32,114 bases of DNA, from contig ONWZ01000137.1 in assembly GCA_900321645.1 (NCBI GenBank), positions 1 through 32,114 on the forward strand, written 5' to 3'. Numbering within the stretch: position 1 is the stretch's first letter; each line of letters opens with the position of its first letter. A program made the position numbers and the translations under genes. The notes under the pieces are model-generated. The model was not told the origin of the DNA. It was given only the letters and a program-made list of their open reading frames with translations, and made no database searches. Shown here piece after piece: positions 1-8,187 of the stretch. This DNA is from an uncultured Eubacteriales bacterium (GTDB lineage: Bacteria; Bacillota_I; Bacilli_A; RF39; UBA660).

Positions 1-311
1 ACTTTATAATTACCAATACTATTTACATCAATATTATTCTCTATAGCAACATCTGGGGTTAAATCTTTGCCTTTATCATCTGTTCCTGTATAACCAGGCT
101 CGACATATTCTTCACCTAGATATAGGGTAATATTACTATCACCAACTAAGGTAATGTAATATAATCTATCTTCATAGACAACTTGTTTATTACTTAACTT
201 AACAATTAAGAAGATAATTAATATGATTAAAATTAGTGATACAGCCATAAGTAATATCATTTTATTCTTATTAGCATCATTCATGGTATCATCCTTTTTT
301 ATAAAAAACAT
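1..311 (-). CDS. DUF5011-type membrane-anchored protein, N-terminal part (3' end outside window)
   Basis: The reading frame runs off the window at base 1. It begins at the ATG at 309-311, behind a good Shine-Dalgarno (AGGAGG, 7 bases away); a second in-frame ATG lies nine codons later with a poorer site. Residues about 18-40 form one hydrophobic helix after a short Lys/Asp/Asn-rich head, so the protein is anchored with its C-terminal part outside. After the helix comes a stretch of the type VGDSNITLYLGEEYVEPGY followed by TGTDDKGKDLT and IDVNSIGNYKV, the pattern of bacterial Ig-like DUF5011 domains (Gly-rich turn, EPG motif, 'D..G.dlT', 'vdt..iGtY.V'). Only about 103 residues are visible, so the full domain architecture is unknown. 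The domain call is from motif memory; function is probably surface-related but unproven. Confidence 0.72.
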   Translation of the reverse strand, partial: MFFIKKDDTMNDANKNKMILLMAVSLILIILIIFLIVKLSNKQVVYEDRLYYITLVGDSNITLYLGEEYVEPGYTGTDDKGKDLTPDVAIENNIDVNSIGNYK

Positions 312-366
312 ATTACTACCTCCTATTCCTTTATAATAATTTTATCACATTAAATTGTTTTTGCAT

Positions 367-398
367 ATTAAAAGATGATATTAGATAATATCACCTTT
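367..398 (-). terminator. Probable intrinsic terminator of mtaB
   Basis: On the minus strand a 13-bp stem AAAGGTGATATTA/TAATATCATCTTT (one G-T pair) overlaps the mtaB stop codon and is followed by TTTTAAT. The U-tract is short, so strength is uncertain. Confidence 0.5.
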
Positions 399-1655
399 TA
401 CTTTATTATTTTCTATTTTTGTTATTTTCACTTTTACTTTTTCGTTATTTGATAAATCGGTTACTACTTCGACTGGAATGTAATTAGTAGTTATGACTAT
501 TTTTTTACCATCTTTTCTAGTTTCGATAATACCATCATAGATATTACCTATCTTTTGTTTATAGAAGGCTAATTCCGATTTGTCTGATATATTGATAACT
601 TCTTTAACACGACATTTTTTGGTATTTCCATCTATTTGATTCGGCATTGAAGCAGCTTTAGTGCCATCTCTTTTGGAATATGGGAAAGTATGAATCTTGG
701 TAAACTTAATTTTGTTTAATGTACCTAGCGTTTCTTTAAAATTTGCTTCGGTTTCGTCAGGAAAGCCTAAGATTAAGTCAGTTGTAATTGATATATCTGG
801 TATTTCTTTTCTGATATAATATATTCTCTCAATAAAGGTTTCTTTATTATATAGACGATTCATTTTTTTTAAGATTTCATTACTTCCTGATTGAAGTGGA
901 ATATGTAAATGCTTAGCCATAATATCATTATTTTTAATTAAATCAATGATACCATCAGTTATTTCGTTAATCTCAATGCTCGACAATCTAATTCTAAAAA
1001 TGTTAGGAATTTTAACTAATTCTCTTAATAATGTTTCTAGATTAGTATGTTTTTCAACACCATAGCGACCAGTATGGATACCAGTTAAAACAATTTCATG
1101 ATACCCATTATTAACTAATGTGGTAACTTCTGAGATTACTTTATCAAAATCTTTGCTTCTAATACCGCCTCTGGCGTACGGAATAGTACAATATGCGCAA
1201 AAGGCATTACAGCCATCTTGAATTTTAACAAAAGCTCTTGTATGAGTTACAAATCGATTTATATACATATCTTCAAAATCAGTTTTAGTAATATTATCAA
1301 CTTTAATTATCTTCTGCTTACTATTTTGATATTCTTTAATTAATTCAATAATTTGTGATTTATATTTATTACCAATAACGATATCCGCATCAATTTTGCT
1401 AGGATTTAGTTGGGAATAGCACCCCATAACGACTAAGATTGAATGAGGATGATTTTTTCTTGCCGTATGAATTAATTTACGATCTTTCTTATCGGCTTCA
1501 TTGGTAACTGTACACGTATTAATAATATAGACATCCGCCACTTCTTCACTATCAAAAGGAATCATTTGATAATGATTTTCTTGCATTAGATTAGTTACAT
1601 ATTCTGATTCATAAATATTTACTTTACAACCAAAGGTATGAATAGCAAAAGTCAT
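381..1655 (-). CDS. mtaB: tRNA (N6-threonylcarbamoyladenosine-C2)-methylthiotransferase MtaB
   Basis: MtaB is a radical-SAM methylthiotransferase that adds a methylthio group to t6A37 in tRNAs reading ANN codons, giving ms2t6A. The 424-residue product has the full family architecture. The N-terminal UPF0004 domain opens with HTFGCKVN.YES and carries further Cys in NTCTVTN and MGCYSQ, which bind the auxiliary Fe-S cluster. The radical-SAM triad is CNAFCAYC near residue 150, followed by IPYARGG. A C-terminal TRAM-like RNA-binding segment covers about residues 365-424. Length and motif order match MtaB (YqeV type) rather than MiaB or RimO; the t6A-specific assignment rests on overall resemblance and is less certain than the family. 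The ATG at 1655 has a moderate Shine-Dalgarno (GGAAGTGA). It is divergent from the next radical-SAM gene, about 100 bases apart. Confidence 0.9.
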   Translation of the reverse strand: MTFAIHTFGCKVNIYESEYVTNLMQENHYQMIPFDSEEVADVYIINTCTVTNEADKKDRKLIHTARKNHPHSILVVMGCYSQLNPSKIDADIVIGNKYKSQIIELIKEYQNSKQKIIKVDNITKTDFEDMYINRFVTHTRAFVKIQDGCNAFCAYCTIPYARGGIRSKDFDKVISEVTTLVNNGYHEIVLTGIHTGRYGVEKHTNLETLLRELVKIPNIFRIRLSSIEINEITDGIIDLIKNNDIMAKHLHIPLQSGSNEILKKMNRLYNKETFIERIYYIRKEIPDISITTDLILGFPDETEANFKETLGTLNKIKFTKIHTFPYSKRDGTKAASMPNQIDGNTKKCRVKEVINISDKSELAFYKQKIGNIYDGIIETRKDGKKIVITTNYIPVEVVTDLSNNEKVKVKITKIENNKVKGDII

Positions 1656-1756
1656 ATTATCACTTCCAATCAGTGGTATTATATCATGACATACAAAAAA
1701 ATGAAAGATATTTAAAAAAGAATTATTATATGTTAAAATACTTATTGGTGGTATAG

Positions 1757-2683
1757 ATGTTTGAATATACTTTGGATAATAAACGATATCATACTTTAAA
1801 TTATTTTTATAAGAGTAAATTTGGTATAAAAATATTTAAACTTAGTTTAAATGGCGGTTTTACCTGCCCTAATTTAGATGGTACCAAAGGATATGGGGGA
1901 TGCATTTATTGTTCTAAAACAGGCAGTGGTGAATTTGGTGGGGATAAATTTAAATCATTAACCGAACAAGTTGAAGATATGAAAAAGATTGTCAATAAAA
2001 AGCATATTCCTTGCAAGTATATTGGATACTTTCAAGCAAGGACTAATACTTATGCACCCGTTAATATTTTAAAGGCTAAATATGAAGAAGTATTAGCGTG
2101 TCCTGATATAATTGGTTTAAATATAGCTACAAGATGTGACGCAATTACTCCGGAATGTCTAGATTATTTAACCGAATTAAATAAAAAGACATTCTTAACA
2201 ATTGAATTAGGACTTCAGACAATTCATGAAAAGACATCTAAGTTAATAAATCGTTGTCATACTTTAGCCGAGTTTGATGAAATGGTTAAACAGTTAAGAA
2301 AAAGACATATCAATGTCGTGGTTCATATCATTGATGGGCTGCCATATGAAGATGAAGATATGATGTTAGAAACAGTTAAACATTTAAACAATCTAGATAT
2401 TCAGGGAATAAAGATTCATATGTTACATGTTATTAAAGATACAGAAATGGCTAAGTTATATGAAAAAGAAAAATTTCATGTACTTACAAAAGATGAATAT
2501 ATTGATATTGTTATTAAACAATTAGAGATATTGAATCCTAAAATAATCATCAATCGAATAACTTCTGATCCTGATAAAGATTTATTGATTGAACCAAAGT
2601 GGTTATGTGAAAAATGTCAATTACTTAATGATATTGATAAGGAAATGAAAAAAAGAAATACATATCAAGGAATAAAATATTGA
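1757..2683 (+). CDS. ytqA: Radical SAM protein, TIGR01212/YtqA family
   Basis: This 308-residue protein matches the YtqA/YhcC radical-SAM group. The N-terminal signature is LNGGFTCPNLDGTKG..GCIYC, with the cluster cysteines spaced as in this family rather than the plain CxxxCxxC. GYFQARTNTYAPV, IGLNIATRCDAI, LELGLQT and VVVHIIDGLPYEDEDMM follow in family order. Members in other bacteria are linked to tRNA or sulfur metabolism, but the reaction here cannot be read from the sequence. The ATG at 1757 follows GGTGG at suitable spacing. The gene stands alone on the plus strand and ends within a strong hairpin terminator. It could be co-controlled with mtaB through the short divergent intergenic region; both are Fe-S, SAM-dependent enzymes. 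Confidence 0.85.
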   Translation: MFEYTLDNKRYHTLNYFYKSKFGIKIFKLSLNGGFTCPNLDGTKGYGGCIYCSKTGSGEFGGDKFKSLTEQVEDMKKIVNKKHIPCKYIGYFQARTNTYAPVNILKAKYEEVLACPDIIGLNIATRCDAITPECLDYLTELNKKTFLTIELGLQTIHEKTSKLINRCHTLAEFDEMVKQLRKRHINVVVHIIDGLPYEDEDMMLETVKHLNNLDIQGIKIHMLHVIKDTEMAKLYEKEKFHVLTKDEYIDIVIKQLEILNPKIIINRITSDPDKDLLIEPKWLCEKCQLLNDIDKEMKKRNTYQGIKY

Positions 2684-2695
2684 TATGTATTTTTA
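2659..2695. terminator. Bidirectional intrinsic terminator between ytqA and the small SOS peptide gene
   Basis: A perfect 10-bp stem TACATATCAA/TTGATATGTA encloses an 11-base loop. On the plus strand it is followed by TTTTT (end of ytqA). Read on the minus strand it is followed by TTTCTTTTTTT (end of the 46-codon ORF). It therefore serves both converging genes and overlaps the ytqA stop codon. Confidence 0.8.
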
Positions 2696-2833
2696 CTTTG
2701 ATAGATTAACCATTACATATTTGCTTTCTTCACGAAGATTATCTTGCTTTACATCATTGATTATTAATAATGTAGAGATTAAGATAATGGCATAAAACAA
2801 GATAGCCCCTTTGTTCTTTTCCAAAAATTTCAT
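2693..2833 (-). CDS. Small single-pass membrane peptide divergent from lexA, YneA/SosA-like SOS division inhibitor candidate
   Basis: A 46-codon ORF starts at the ATG at 2833, preceded by AAGGGTGA at suitable distance. The product begins MKFLEKNKGAILFYAI, with one transmembrane helix at about residues 9-26 and a short charged outer tail (NDVKQDNLREESKY). It has no LysM or other domain. Position is the main argument. In Bacillus and Staphylococcus the gene divergent from lexA encodes a small membrane protein (YneA, SosA) that is induced by DNA damage and delays division. Here the promoter is TTGACA-17-TAAAAT with an operator-like CGAAC-n4-ATACG exactly in the spacer. This product is much shorter than YneA (about 105 residues) and no sequence homology can be claimed. 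The gene ends in a shared terminator. Confidence 0.65.
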   Translation of the reverse strand: MKFLEKNKGAILFYAIILISTLLIINDVKQDNLREESKYVMVNLSK

Positions 2834-2856
2834 TCTAATCACCCTTTCTTGGTTTT

Positions 2857-2885
2857 ATTTTATTACGTATAAACGTTCGTGTCAA
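2857..2885 (-). promoter_or_regulatory. Promoter of the small SOS peptide with LexA-like box in the spacer
   Basis: On the minus strand TTGACA (2880-2885) and TAAAAT (2857-2862) are separated by exactly 17 bases. The spacer (2866-2879) reads CGAACGTTTATACG, resembling the Gram-positive LexA box CGAAC-n4-GTTCG with a perfect left half. Binding there would block RNA polymerase. Confidence 0.75.
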
Positions 2886-2903
2886 TATTTTTTTAATATT
2901 TTT

Positions 2904-2920
2904 GCAAACAAATGTACAAG
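2904..2920. promoter_or_regulatory. LexA-like operator candidate
   Basis: GCAAACAAATGTACAAG fits xxAAC-n4-GTxxx and is nearly identical in its core to the site at 2985-3000. A further half-canonical box, ACGAAC-n4-ATACT, lies on the minus strand at 2953-2967. These sites lie between the two divergent promoters. Confidence 0.5.
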
Positions 2921-2984
2921 TTTTACACTTTTGTGTAAATTGTTTATTATATAGTATTTTTGTTCGTAATTTTTTAAAGAAATT

Positions 2985-3025
2985 ATAAACAAATGTTTGA
3001 CATTCGTTTGCTTTTGTGTTAAGAT
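2985..3025 (+). promoter_or_regulatory. lexA promoter overlapped by two LexA-like boxes
   Basis: TTGACA (2997-3002), a 17-base spacer and TAAGAT (3020-3025) form a near-consensus promoter. The box ATAAACAAATGTTTGA (2985-3000) covers the -35 element. A second box, read on the minus strand as GCAAACGAATGTC (2999-3011), lies in the spacer. This arrangement predicts autorepression of lexA. Confidence 0.75.
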
Positions 3026-3045
3026 ACTTAGTGAAAGGAGTTATT

Positions 3046-3675
3046 ATGAGACAAAAAACAGAAGGTTTAACAAGAAAACAAAAAGAAGTTTTAGATTTTA
3101 TCAAACAATTCCATGCGCAAAATAAATATCCTCCTTCAATCAGACAAATATGTAGTGCCATCAATTTATCTAGTCCTGCAACAGTACATGTGCATATTAA
3201 TCACTTAGTTGATAAAGGATATATTAAAAGAAGTAAAGAGGGCAATAGAGCAATGGAACTATTAGTTCCAAATGAATATGAAGATCGTGGTGACGACGTT
3301 GTCAATGTTCCACTATTAGGAAAGGTTACCGCTGGTTCTCCAATTGAAGCAATTGAAATGCCAAACGAATTATTTTCACTACCTTCATACTTAATTCCCA
3401 AAAAGAAAGAAGTATTTACTTTAAAAGTAGATGGTGAAAGTATGATTAATAAAGGCATTTTATCAGACGACATTGTGATTGTAGAAAGAACAAGCAATGC
3501 TAAAAATGGTGAAATGGTCGTAGCAATGAACGACAACAACGAAGTTACTTTAAAAACATTTTATAAAGAGGATGGCCACATTAGATTGCAACCAGAAAAT
3601 GATTATATGGAGCCAATCATTTTAGATGATGTAACTATCTTGGGAAAGGCTATCGGTTTGTATCGTAAATTTTAA
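3046..3675 (+). CDS. lexA: LexA, SOS repressor / self-cleaving protease
   Basis: LexA represses DNA-damage genes and inactivates itself when RecA filaments stimulate autocleavage. The start chosen is the ATG at 3046, which follows AAAGGAG at ideal spacing and gives a 209-residue product with the usual N-terminus (LTRKQKEVLDFI). The winged-helix DNA-binding domain covers about residues 1-70, with YPPSIRQIC and SSPATVHVHINHL as recognition-helix region. The cleavage site is the Ala-Gly pair in LGKVTAGSPI. The catalytic Ser is in VDGESMINKGI and the catalytic Lys in NEVTLKTFYKE, so the protease is intact. The promoter carries two LexA-like boxes. A strong terminator follows. The divergent neighbour is a small membrane peptide, the same layout as lexA-yneA. 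Confidence 0.96.
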   Translation: MRQKTEGLTRKQKEVLDFIKQFHAQNKYPPSIRQICSAINLSSPATVHVHINHLVDKGYIKRSKEGNRAMELLVPNEYEDRGDDVVNVPLLGKVTAGSPIEAIEMPNELFSLPSYLIPKKKEVFTLKVDGESMINKGILSDDIVIVERTSNAKNGEMVVAMNDNNEVTLKTFYKEDGHIRLQPENDYMEPIILDDVTILGKAIGLYRKF

Positions 3676-3704
3676 AAGAGATCAAAATTTGATCTCTTTT
3701 TTTT
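3674..3704 (+). terminator. Intrinsic terminator of lexA
   Basis: AAAAGAGATCAAA/TTTGATCTCTTTT forms a 13-bp stem with almost no loop, followed by a T-run of eight. It begins in the lexA stop codon and reaches the stop of the convergent glycosyltransferase gene. Confidence 0.88.
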
Positions 3705-4764
3705 AGAAAAAGTAAGTATTAAACAAGAAGAAACTACAGACATTAATCGAAAATACCGCCAGTAAAGCATAATTAATAAATTTATCTTTAATCATATAAT
3801 ATACAGGAAAACAAGCAAAGATATAACGATAATAGCTTGTTAAAGGATCGCCATTACCTTTTATGCTAGTGCAAATTATAATAAGCGTCATAATAAAATA
3901 TAAATATATGTCGTAGTAGTTTTTTTCTTTATGATGATTAACAATATATTTAATAAAGAATGTAACAATAACAATCGTTAAAATAGAATTAATAATAAAA
4001 ATCATTTGGGGATCTTGAATAGTTTTAATAACGACATCATAAAGAATTCTAAAAATATTCGTTTTTTCTTTTAGCCAATAGCTTTGTACCTCAACAAATT
4101 TTAAGGAATTGCCCGTTTTAAAATATAGATAAGCGGGATATAAACAACTAATAATAGTTGCCGGTATATAAGTAATAATAATATTTTTAATTTTAATTTT
4201 TTTCTTAAACAAATCAATAATCATTAAGATAAACAAGGTAAAGAACAAAATGCTTCCAGTGCTTCTTACCGTGGAACACAAACCTAAAATAATGCCTAAT
4301 ATTAAATAATAATTTTGTTCTTTATATAGATAATATACGAGAACAGTTAAAAAAACAAAAATAGATTCAGTGTAAAAGAGCATCGTCATTAGAGCAATTG
4401 GTGAAATTAGCCAAAAAACAACCGGTGTTAATGGTTTCTTTAGTTTTAAATATTTATCACCAATGATATATAACAAATAACTCGTTAAGGCAACGCATAT
4501 TTGATTAATTAAAAGAAAGCCAATTTTTCCTAAATATCTTATTAATAATGGCACTCCTGGAAAGAAAGCATATAGATAATAAATAGTATAGCCGTTCTTA
4601 GCAATATTAAGATAATGTTCTCCATCATATAAATAAAATATTGATGGAATATCTGGATATTTGGTTTTTAATAAGAAATTATCAAGAATCATTAAAAAAA
4701 TCAAAAAGATTCTAGTTATTAAATAACATCTGAGAATTTTTTTGATTATTTCTTTTTTGGTCAT
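3703..4764 (-). CDS. Multi-pass PIG-V-like (GT76-type) mannosyltransferase homologue
   Basis: The 353-residue protein is almost entirely hydrophobic, with about 9-10 predicted membrane helices. It carries the hallmark pattern of PIG-V/GPI-mannosyltransferase-2-like proteins: YDGEHYLNIAKNGYT (Asp-Gly then His-Tyr before IA..GY), AFFPGVPLLIR, LFYTESIFVFLTVLVYY and CSTVRSTGSILF. In bacteria such proteins are lipid-linked-sugar-dependent glycosyltransferases acting at the outer face of the membrane; acceptor and sugar are unknown here. It is the last gene of the ddl-ruvA-nucleotidase-ruvB string, eight bases after ruvB, so it is probably co-transcribed. Its function has no evident tie to Holliday-junction repair. 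The stop codon overlaps the end of the lexA terminator. Confidence 0.7.
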   Translation of the reverse strand: MTKKEIIKKILRCYLITRIFLIFLMILDNFLLKTKYPDIPSIFYLYDGEHYLNIAKNGYTIYYLYAFFPGVPLLIRYLGKIGFLLINQICVALTSYLLYIIGDKYLKLKKPLTPVVFWLISPIALMTMLFYTESIFVFLTVLVYYLYKEQNYYLILGIILGLCSTVRSTGSILFFTLFILMIIDLFKKKIKIKNIIITYIPATIISCLYPAYLYFKTGNSLKFVEVQSYWLKEKTNIFRILYDVVIKTIQDPQMIFIINSILTIVIVTFFIKYIVNHHKEKNYYDIYLYFIMTLIIICTSIKGNGDPLTSYYRYIFACFPVYYMIKDKFINYALLAVFSINVCSFFLFNTYFF

Positions 4765-4772
4765 AATATCAC

Positions 4773-5777
4773 CTATTTGTTTTCTTCTTTAATTATTCCT
4801 AAGTGCTTGTATGTTTTATCAGTGACTACTCTACCGCGAGTAGTTCTTTTTAAGTAACCATTTTGAAGAAGAAATGGTTCATATACATCTTCGATAGTGG
4901 ATACTTCTTCGCCAATTGAAGATGCAATAGCTTCGATGCCAACTGGACCACCATTAAATTTTTCAATAATTGATAATAGCAAATTGTAATCAGTTTCATC
5001 TAAACCTAATTTATCAACTTTTAAACGATTTAAGGCATCATCTAAGATTTCATTATTGATAACTCCTTCGCCATTAACTAAAGCAAAGTCTCTTACTCTT
5101 TTGAATAGTCGATTAGCAATTCTTGGAGTCCCCCTACTTCTTTTAGCTAATTCATGAGCTGCTTCATCGGTTATCTCAGTATCTAATACACGAGAAGTCC
5201 TTTTTACTATTTGATATAGTTCATCTTCGGTATAGTAATTTAATTTGGAAATGATGCCAAAACGATCTCTTAATGGACTCGACAAATCACCTGCTCTTGT
5301 AGTTGCTCCGATTAAGGTAAATGGTGGTAAATCTATTTTAATACTACGGCTTGTTCCTTCAGAACCACCAATAACAATATCTAAATAAAAGTCTTCCATC
5401 GCGGGATATAGAATTTCTTCAATATATCTTGGAATACGATGAATTTCATCAATAAATAAGACATCATTTGGTTCTAGAGTTGAAAGGATCGCTGCTAAAT
5501 CGCCACTTTTTTCAATGGAAGGGCCAGAAGCAGTTTTAATATTACTACCAAGTTCATTGGCAATAATATAAGCTAATGTAGTCTTTCCTAAGCCTGGAGG
5601 ACCATATAGTAAAACATGATCTAAATTTTCACCACGCATTAAAGCTGATTTGATAAAGACACGAATATTTTCTTTAACTTCTGTTTGACCAATATATTCA
5701 TCTAAACTTTCTGGTCTAATATTCTCGGTTTTATCTTCTTCCAATAATTCACTTGTTAAAAGTTCATTTTTACTCAT
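4773..5777 (-). CDS. ruvB: RuvB, Holliday-junction branch-migration ATPase
   Basis: RuvB is the AAA+ motor that drives branch migration on RuvA-bound Holliday junctions. The 334-residue product is full length. Walker A is [11 protein letters not shown], Walker B is [10 protein letters not shown], the RuvB-specific beta-hairpin region follows in [26 protein letters not shown] (only its ends are key: GATTRAG and the Arg finger RDRF), and sensor 2 is [18 protein letters not shown]. The C-terminal winged helix ends with [18 protein letters not shown]. The ATG overlaps the TGA of the upstream nucleotidase gene (ATGA, 5774-5777), showing translational coupling. In contrast with the usual direct ruvA-ruvB pair, a nucleotidase gene is placed between them. 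Confidence 0.96.
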   Translation of the reverse strand: MSKNELLTSELLEEDKTENIRPESLDEYIGQTEVKENIRVFIKSALMRGENLDHVLLYGPPGLGKTTLAYIIANELGSNIKTASGPSIEKSGDLAAILSTLEPNDVLFIDEIHRIPRYIEEILYPAMEDFYLDIVIGGSEGTSRSIKIDLPPFTLIGATTRAGDLSSPLRDRFGIISKLNYYTEDELYQIVKRTSRVLDTEITDEAAHELAKRSRGTPRIANRLFKRVRDFALVNGEGVINNEILDDALNRLKVDKLGLDETDYNLLLSIIEKFNGGPVGIEAIASSIGEEVSTIEDVYEPFLLQNGYLKRTTRGRVVTDKTYKHLGIIKEENK

Positions 5778-6337
5778 CTTGTCACCTCTTTTACGTATTC
5801 ATAGATTTCCTGCCATGATTTAACATGTTTGACATCCGTACAATACTTATTATAGTATGCTTCAAACAATAAGACATCAATGCCTAATTTTGATACTGCT
5901 AGGCAATGTTTCACACTATCATCAATAAACAAATCAATATGTTCTTTTTCACATACTTGGGCTTTATCTAAGCTACCAACTAGTATCTTTTCATATTTAA
6001 TACCATGCTTATCTAAGTAATCTTTACTTGTTTTATAGGGATCAGTATGATCGATTCCCCTTGCGGTAATAAAATATACTTTATGACCTAATTCGTACAA
6101 CTTATCGATGGTTTCTTTAACACCATCTTTGATGGTAATATTAGGAATTACTTGATCATAAACCGGTTTTAATATTTTGAAATATTCATCTAAGGTAATT
6201 AGATGTTTAACCGAGTTATGATATGGGAGTGATTTATGCAAAGTCTCTTCAGGAATACCAAATATTTTAGAATAATATGGAATTAAACATTCCCAACTAT
6301 TGGTAATTGTATCATCGATGTCGACACCAATACGCAT
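5774..6337 (-). CDS. HAD-superfamily 5'(3')-deoxyribonucleotidase-like phosphatase
   Basis: The 187-residue protein shows the HAD phosphatase motifs: [10 protein letters not shown] (nucleophile Asp and acid-base Asp) at the N-terminus, VYFITARG (motif II) near the middle, the conserved Lys in [13 protein letters not shown], and [11 protein letters not shown] (motif IV). This resembles the NT5C/YqfW-like group that dephosphorylates (deoxy)nucleoside monophosphates; the substrate cannot be settled from sequence. It sits between ruvA (15 bases upstream) and ruvB (4-base overlap), so it is expressed with the Holliday-junction complex. A role in nucleotide clean-up during repair is possible but unproven. 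Confidence 0.8.
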   Translation of the reverse strand: MRIGVDIDDTITNSWECLIPYYSKIFGIPEETLHKSLPYHNSVKHLITLDEYFKILKPVYDQVIPNITIKDGVKETIDKLYELGHKVYFITARGIDHTDPYKTSKDYLDKHGIKYEKILVGSLDKAQVCEKEHIDLFIDDSVKHCLAVSKLGIDVLLFEAYYNKYCTDVKHVKSWQEIYEYVKEVTR

Positions 6338-6352
6338 AATATCACCTTCTTT

Positions 6353-6907
6353 TTATTTTAATAATAATTTTAAAGCTTCTTTAATTTGATTTTCAATGGT
6401 TAATGTGTCATCAACATTTTTAACTACTTTATTAATATCTGGGCGTTTGTAGCCTAGAGCTACCAATGCTTCCACTAATTCATCATTGACATTATCTTTG
6501 ACATCTTTATTGTCAGATGCTAATTTGCCTTTTAAATCAAGAATGATTTGTCTAGCTACTTTATCGCCAATCTTAGGAAACTTTTTCAAATATAGAATAT
6601 TTTCCCTATCGATGGCATCAACGATGCCATTAATTGAACCAGTTGCTAACATAGGCAGGGCCATTTTAGGGCCTAGTCCTTTAACTGAAATTAATTTTAA
6701 GAAAAGATTTAATTCTTCTTTGGTATTAAAGCCATATAAAGAGTATTCATCTTCCCTAATATAACTATAAGTATATATTGTATATTGTTCATTTAATTTA
6801 TAGGAATAAGGATTAGGAACATATATTTGATAACCAATATCATGGTTATCAATTACAACATAATTACTTTCAATATCTTTAATATAACCTTTTATATAAC
6901 CATACAT
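6353..6907 (-). CDS. ruvA: RuvA, Holliday-junction-binding subunit
   Basis: RuvA binds the four-way junction and recruits RuvB. The 184-residue product has the N-terminal OB-fold (MYGYIKGYIKDI, then DIGYQIYVP), two helix-hairpin-helix motifs (ISVKGLGPKMAL and FPKIGDKVARQI) and a C-terminal helical domain III ending EALKLLLK (VEALVALGYKRPDI matches the RuvB-contacting segment). It starts one base after the ddl stop codon and is followed by the nucleotidase and ruvB, so the operon is tightly coupled. Confidence 0.94.
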   Translation of the reverse strand: MYGYIKGYIKDIESNYVVIDNHDIGYQIYVPNPYSYKLNEQYTIYTYSYIREDEYSLYGFNTKEELNLFLKLISVKGLGPKMALPMLATGSINGIVDAIDRENILYLKKFPKIGDKVARQIILDLKGKLASDNKDVKDNVNDELVEALVALGYKRPDINKVVKNVDDTLTIENQIKEALKLLLK

Positions 6908-6908
6908 A

Positions 6909-8063
6909 TTATTTATATTCCTTTATGTCACTATTTTTTAAGCCATGTAAAACACTCATATCCATTTCTTTTACCATATCAGTATCACGATTGATATTTT
7001 CAATGGTATCGTTAATCATGATAGTGAATAATTCTTTATATGAAATGTGGGCTTCTTCCCACAAATGATGTGAGAAGCATGTTGGGATACTATTGATTTC
7101 ATCAATATATAGTTTCTTCTTCTTTTTATCATACAAGAAATCAACGGTTGATAATCCAGTGTTATTTAAGAAATTAATCGTTCTTTTAGCTAAATCAATT
7201 ATTTCATTTTCCATCTTATCAGATATTTTAGCAGGAACTGTTCTCACAATATTACCATTACGATAATTTTCTAAATTACATTTATCAATATAATCACGAA
7301 AATCTAGGTTAGTAGCAATTTCTTCAATGGCAGATGCGAATAATTTATCATTTGTTTTTAAGATAGAGACATTGTATTCAAGAACATCTTCAAGTTGTTC
7401 TTCGACGATAATTTTACGATCAAATTTTAAGACTTCATTAATTATCGTATCCAATTCTTCTTTACGTTTAACGACTTTTATACCGATACTACTGCCTAAA
7501 GTAGCTGGTTTAACAATTAATGGATAATCTAATTTATCAATCTTTTTAAATAATTCTTCTTTATTCTTTTTATATTCATTATCAAAAAACCAGACATATT
7601 TAACAGTTGGTAAATCATTTTGTTCTAATAATTGCTTAGTAAATACTTTATCTTGGCAAATTACGGATGAATAAATATTGTTAGATACATATGGAATGCC
7701 TATTGTTTGAAGAAATCCCGCAATGGTGCCATCTTCAGTTCCACGGCCATGAACCATTGGAATTGCTAAATGAATCTCTGTTAATTCTCTTTTAATAAGA
7801 CCTGTCGTTTGTAAAATAAAGCGACCATTTTTATTAATTAAATTTACCTTTGTAGCATATCTTTCAATTAAATTAAAATTATTAAAACTATCAATATAAC
7901 GTAAGCATCCTGAAGAATACCATACCAATTCTTTAGTAATGTAGATTGGAACAATATCATATTTTTCGGTATCGATATTATCCATCGCTTGAAGTGCCGT
8001 TATAATTGATAATTCATGTTCAAGACTTTGACCTCCGAAAATTACCCCTATTTTCAATTTCAT
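6909..8063 (-). CDS. ddl: D-alanine--D-alanine ligase family ATP-grasp enzyme (divergent)
   Basis: Ddl joins two D-alanines for peptidoglycan precursors. This 384-residue protein has the Ddl N-terminus GVIFGGQSLEHELSIITA, the segment HGRGTEDGTIAGFLQTIGIPYVS (family norm HG..GEDG..QG.LE..GIPY.G), ATP-grasp elements LIVKPATLGSSIGIKVV and IIVEEQLEDVLEYNVSI, and the metal-binding end IDEINSIPTCFSHHLW. Several positions depart from classical Ddl and Van ligases: the Gly after the conserved Pro in the 'N.xPGF' motif is Thr, and the usual 'GE' of HG..GEDG is shifted to GTEDG. The protein is also somewhat long. It is most likely a Ddl of a divergent clade; a different D-amino acid or hydroxy acid as second substrate cannot be excluded. 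It is the first gene of the ruvAB-containing operon behind a strong promoter. Confidence 0.82.
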   Translation of the reverse strand: MKLKIGVIFGGQSLEHELSIITALQAMDNIDTEKYDIVPIYITKELVWYSSGCLRYIDSFNNFNLIERYATKVNLINKNGRFILQTTGLIKRELTEIHLAIPMVHGRGTEDGTIAGFLQTIGIPYVSNNIYSSVICQDKVFTKQLLEQNDLPTVKYVWFFDNEYKKNKEELFKKIDKLDYPLIVKPATLGSSIGIKVVKRKEELDTIINEVLKFDRKIIVEEQLEDVLEYNVSILKTNDKLFASAIEEIATNLDFRDYIDKCNLENYRNGNIVRTVPAKISDKMENEIIDLAKRTINFLNNTGLSTVDFLYDKKKKKLYIDEINSIPTCFSHHLWEEAHISYKELFTIMINDTIENINRDTDMVKEMDMSVLHGLKNSDIKEYK

Positions 8064-8081
8064 ATAATCACCTTCATTTTA

Positions 8082-8111
8082 AGTATACCATAATTTAAAA
8101 GACCCCGTCAA
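8082..8111 (-). promoter_or_regulatory. Promoter of the ddl-ruvA-nucleotidase-ruvB-glycosyltransferase operon
   Basis: On the minus strand TTGACG (8106-8111) and TATACT (8082-8087) are 18 bases apart, about 20 bases upstream of the ddl start. No other promoter-like sequence is seen inside the five-gene string. Confidence 0.65.
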
Positions 8112-8156
8112 TTGTTATAACTGTAGGTTAACTATTATGTAAAATAAGTGTCTAAT

Positions 8157-8187
8157 AGAAAAACAACTGATTAAACTTCAGCTGTTT
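8157..8187 (-). terminator. Intrinsic terminator of the aspS/ClpX-like operon
   Basis: AACAGCTGA/TCAGTTGTT forms a 9-bp stem (one G-T pair) with a 7-base loop, followed by TTTTTC. It overlaps the last codons of the ClpX-like gene. Confidence 0.75.

Noticed and set aside
2835..3164. Minus-strand open frame across the lexA promoter and gene start
   Set aside because: It is antisense to lexA, low-complexity, and crosses a region better explained by promoters and operators.
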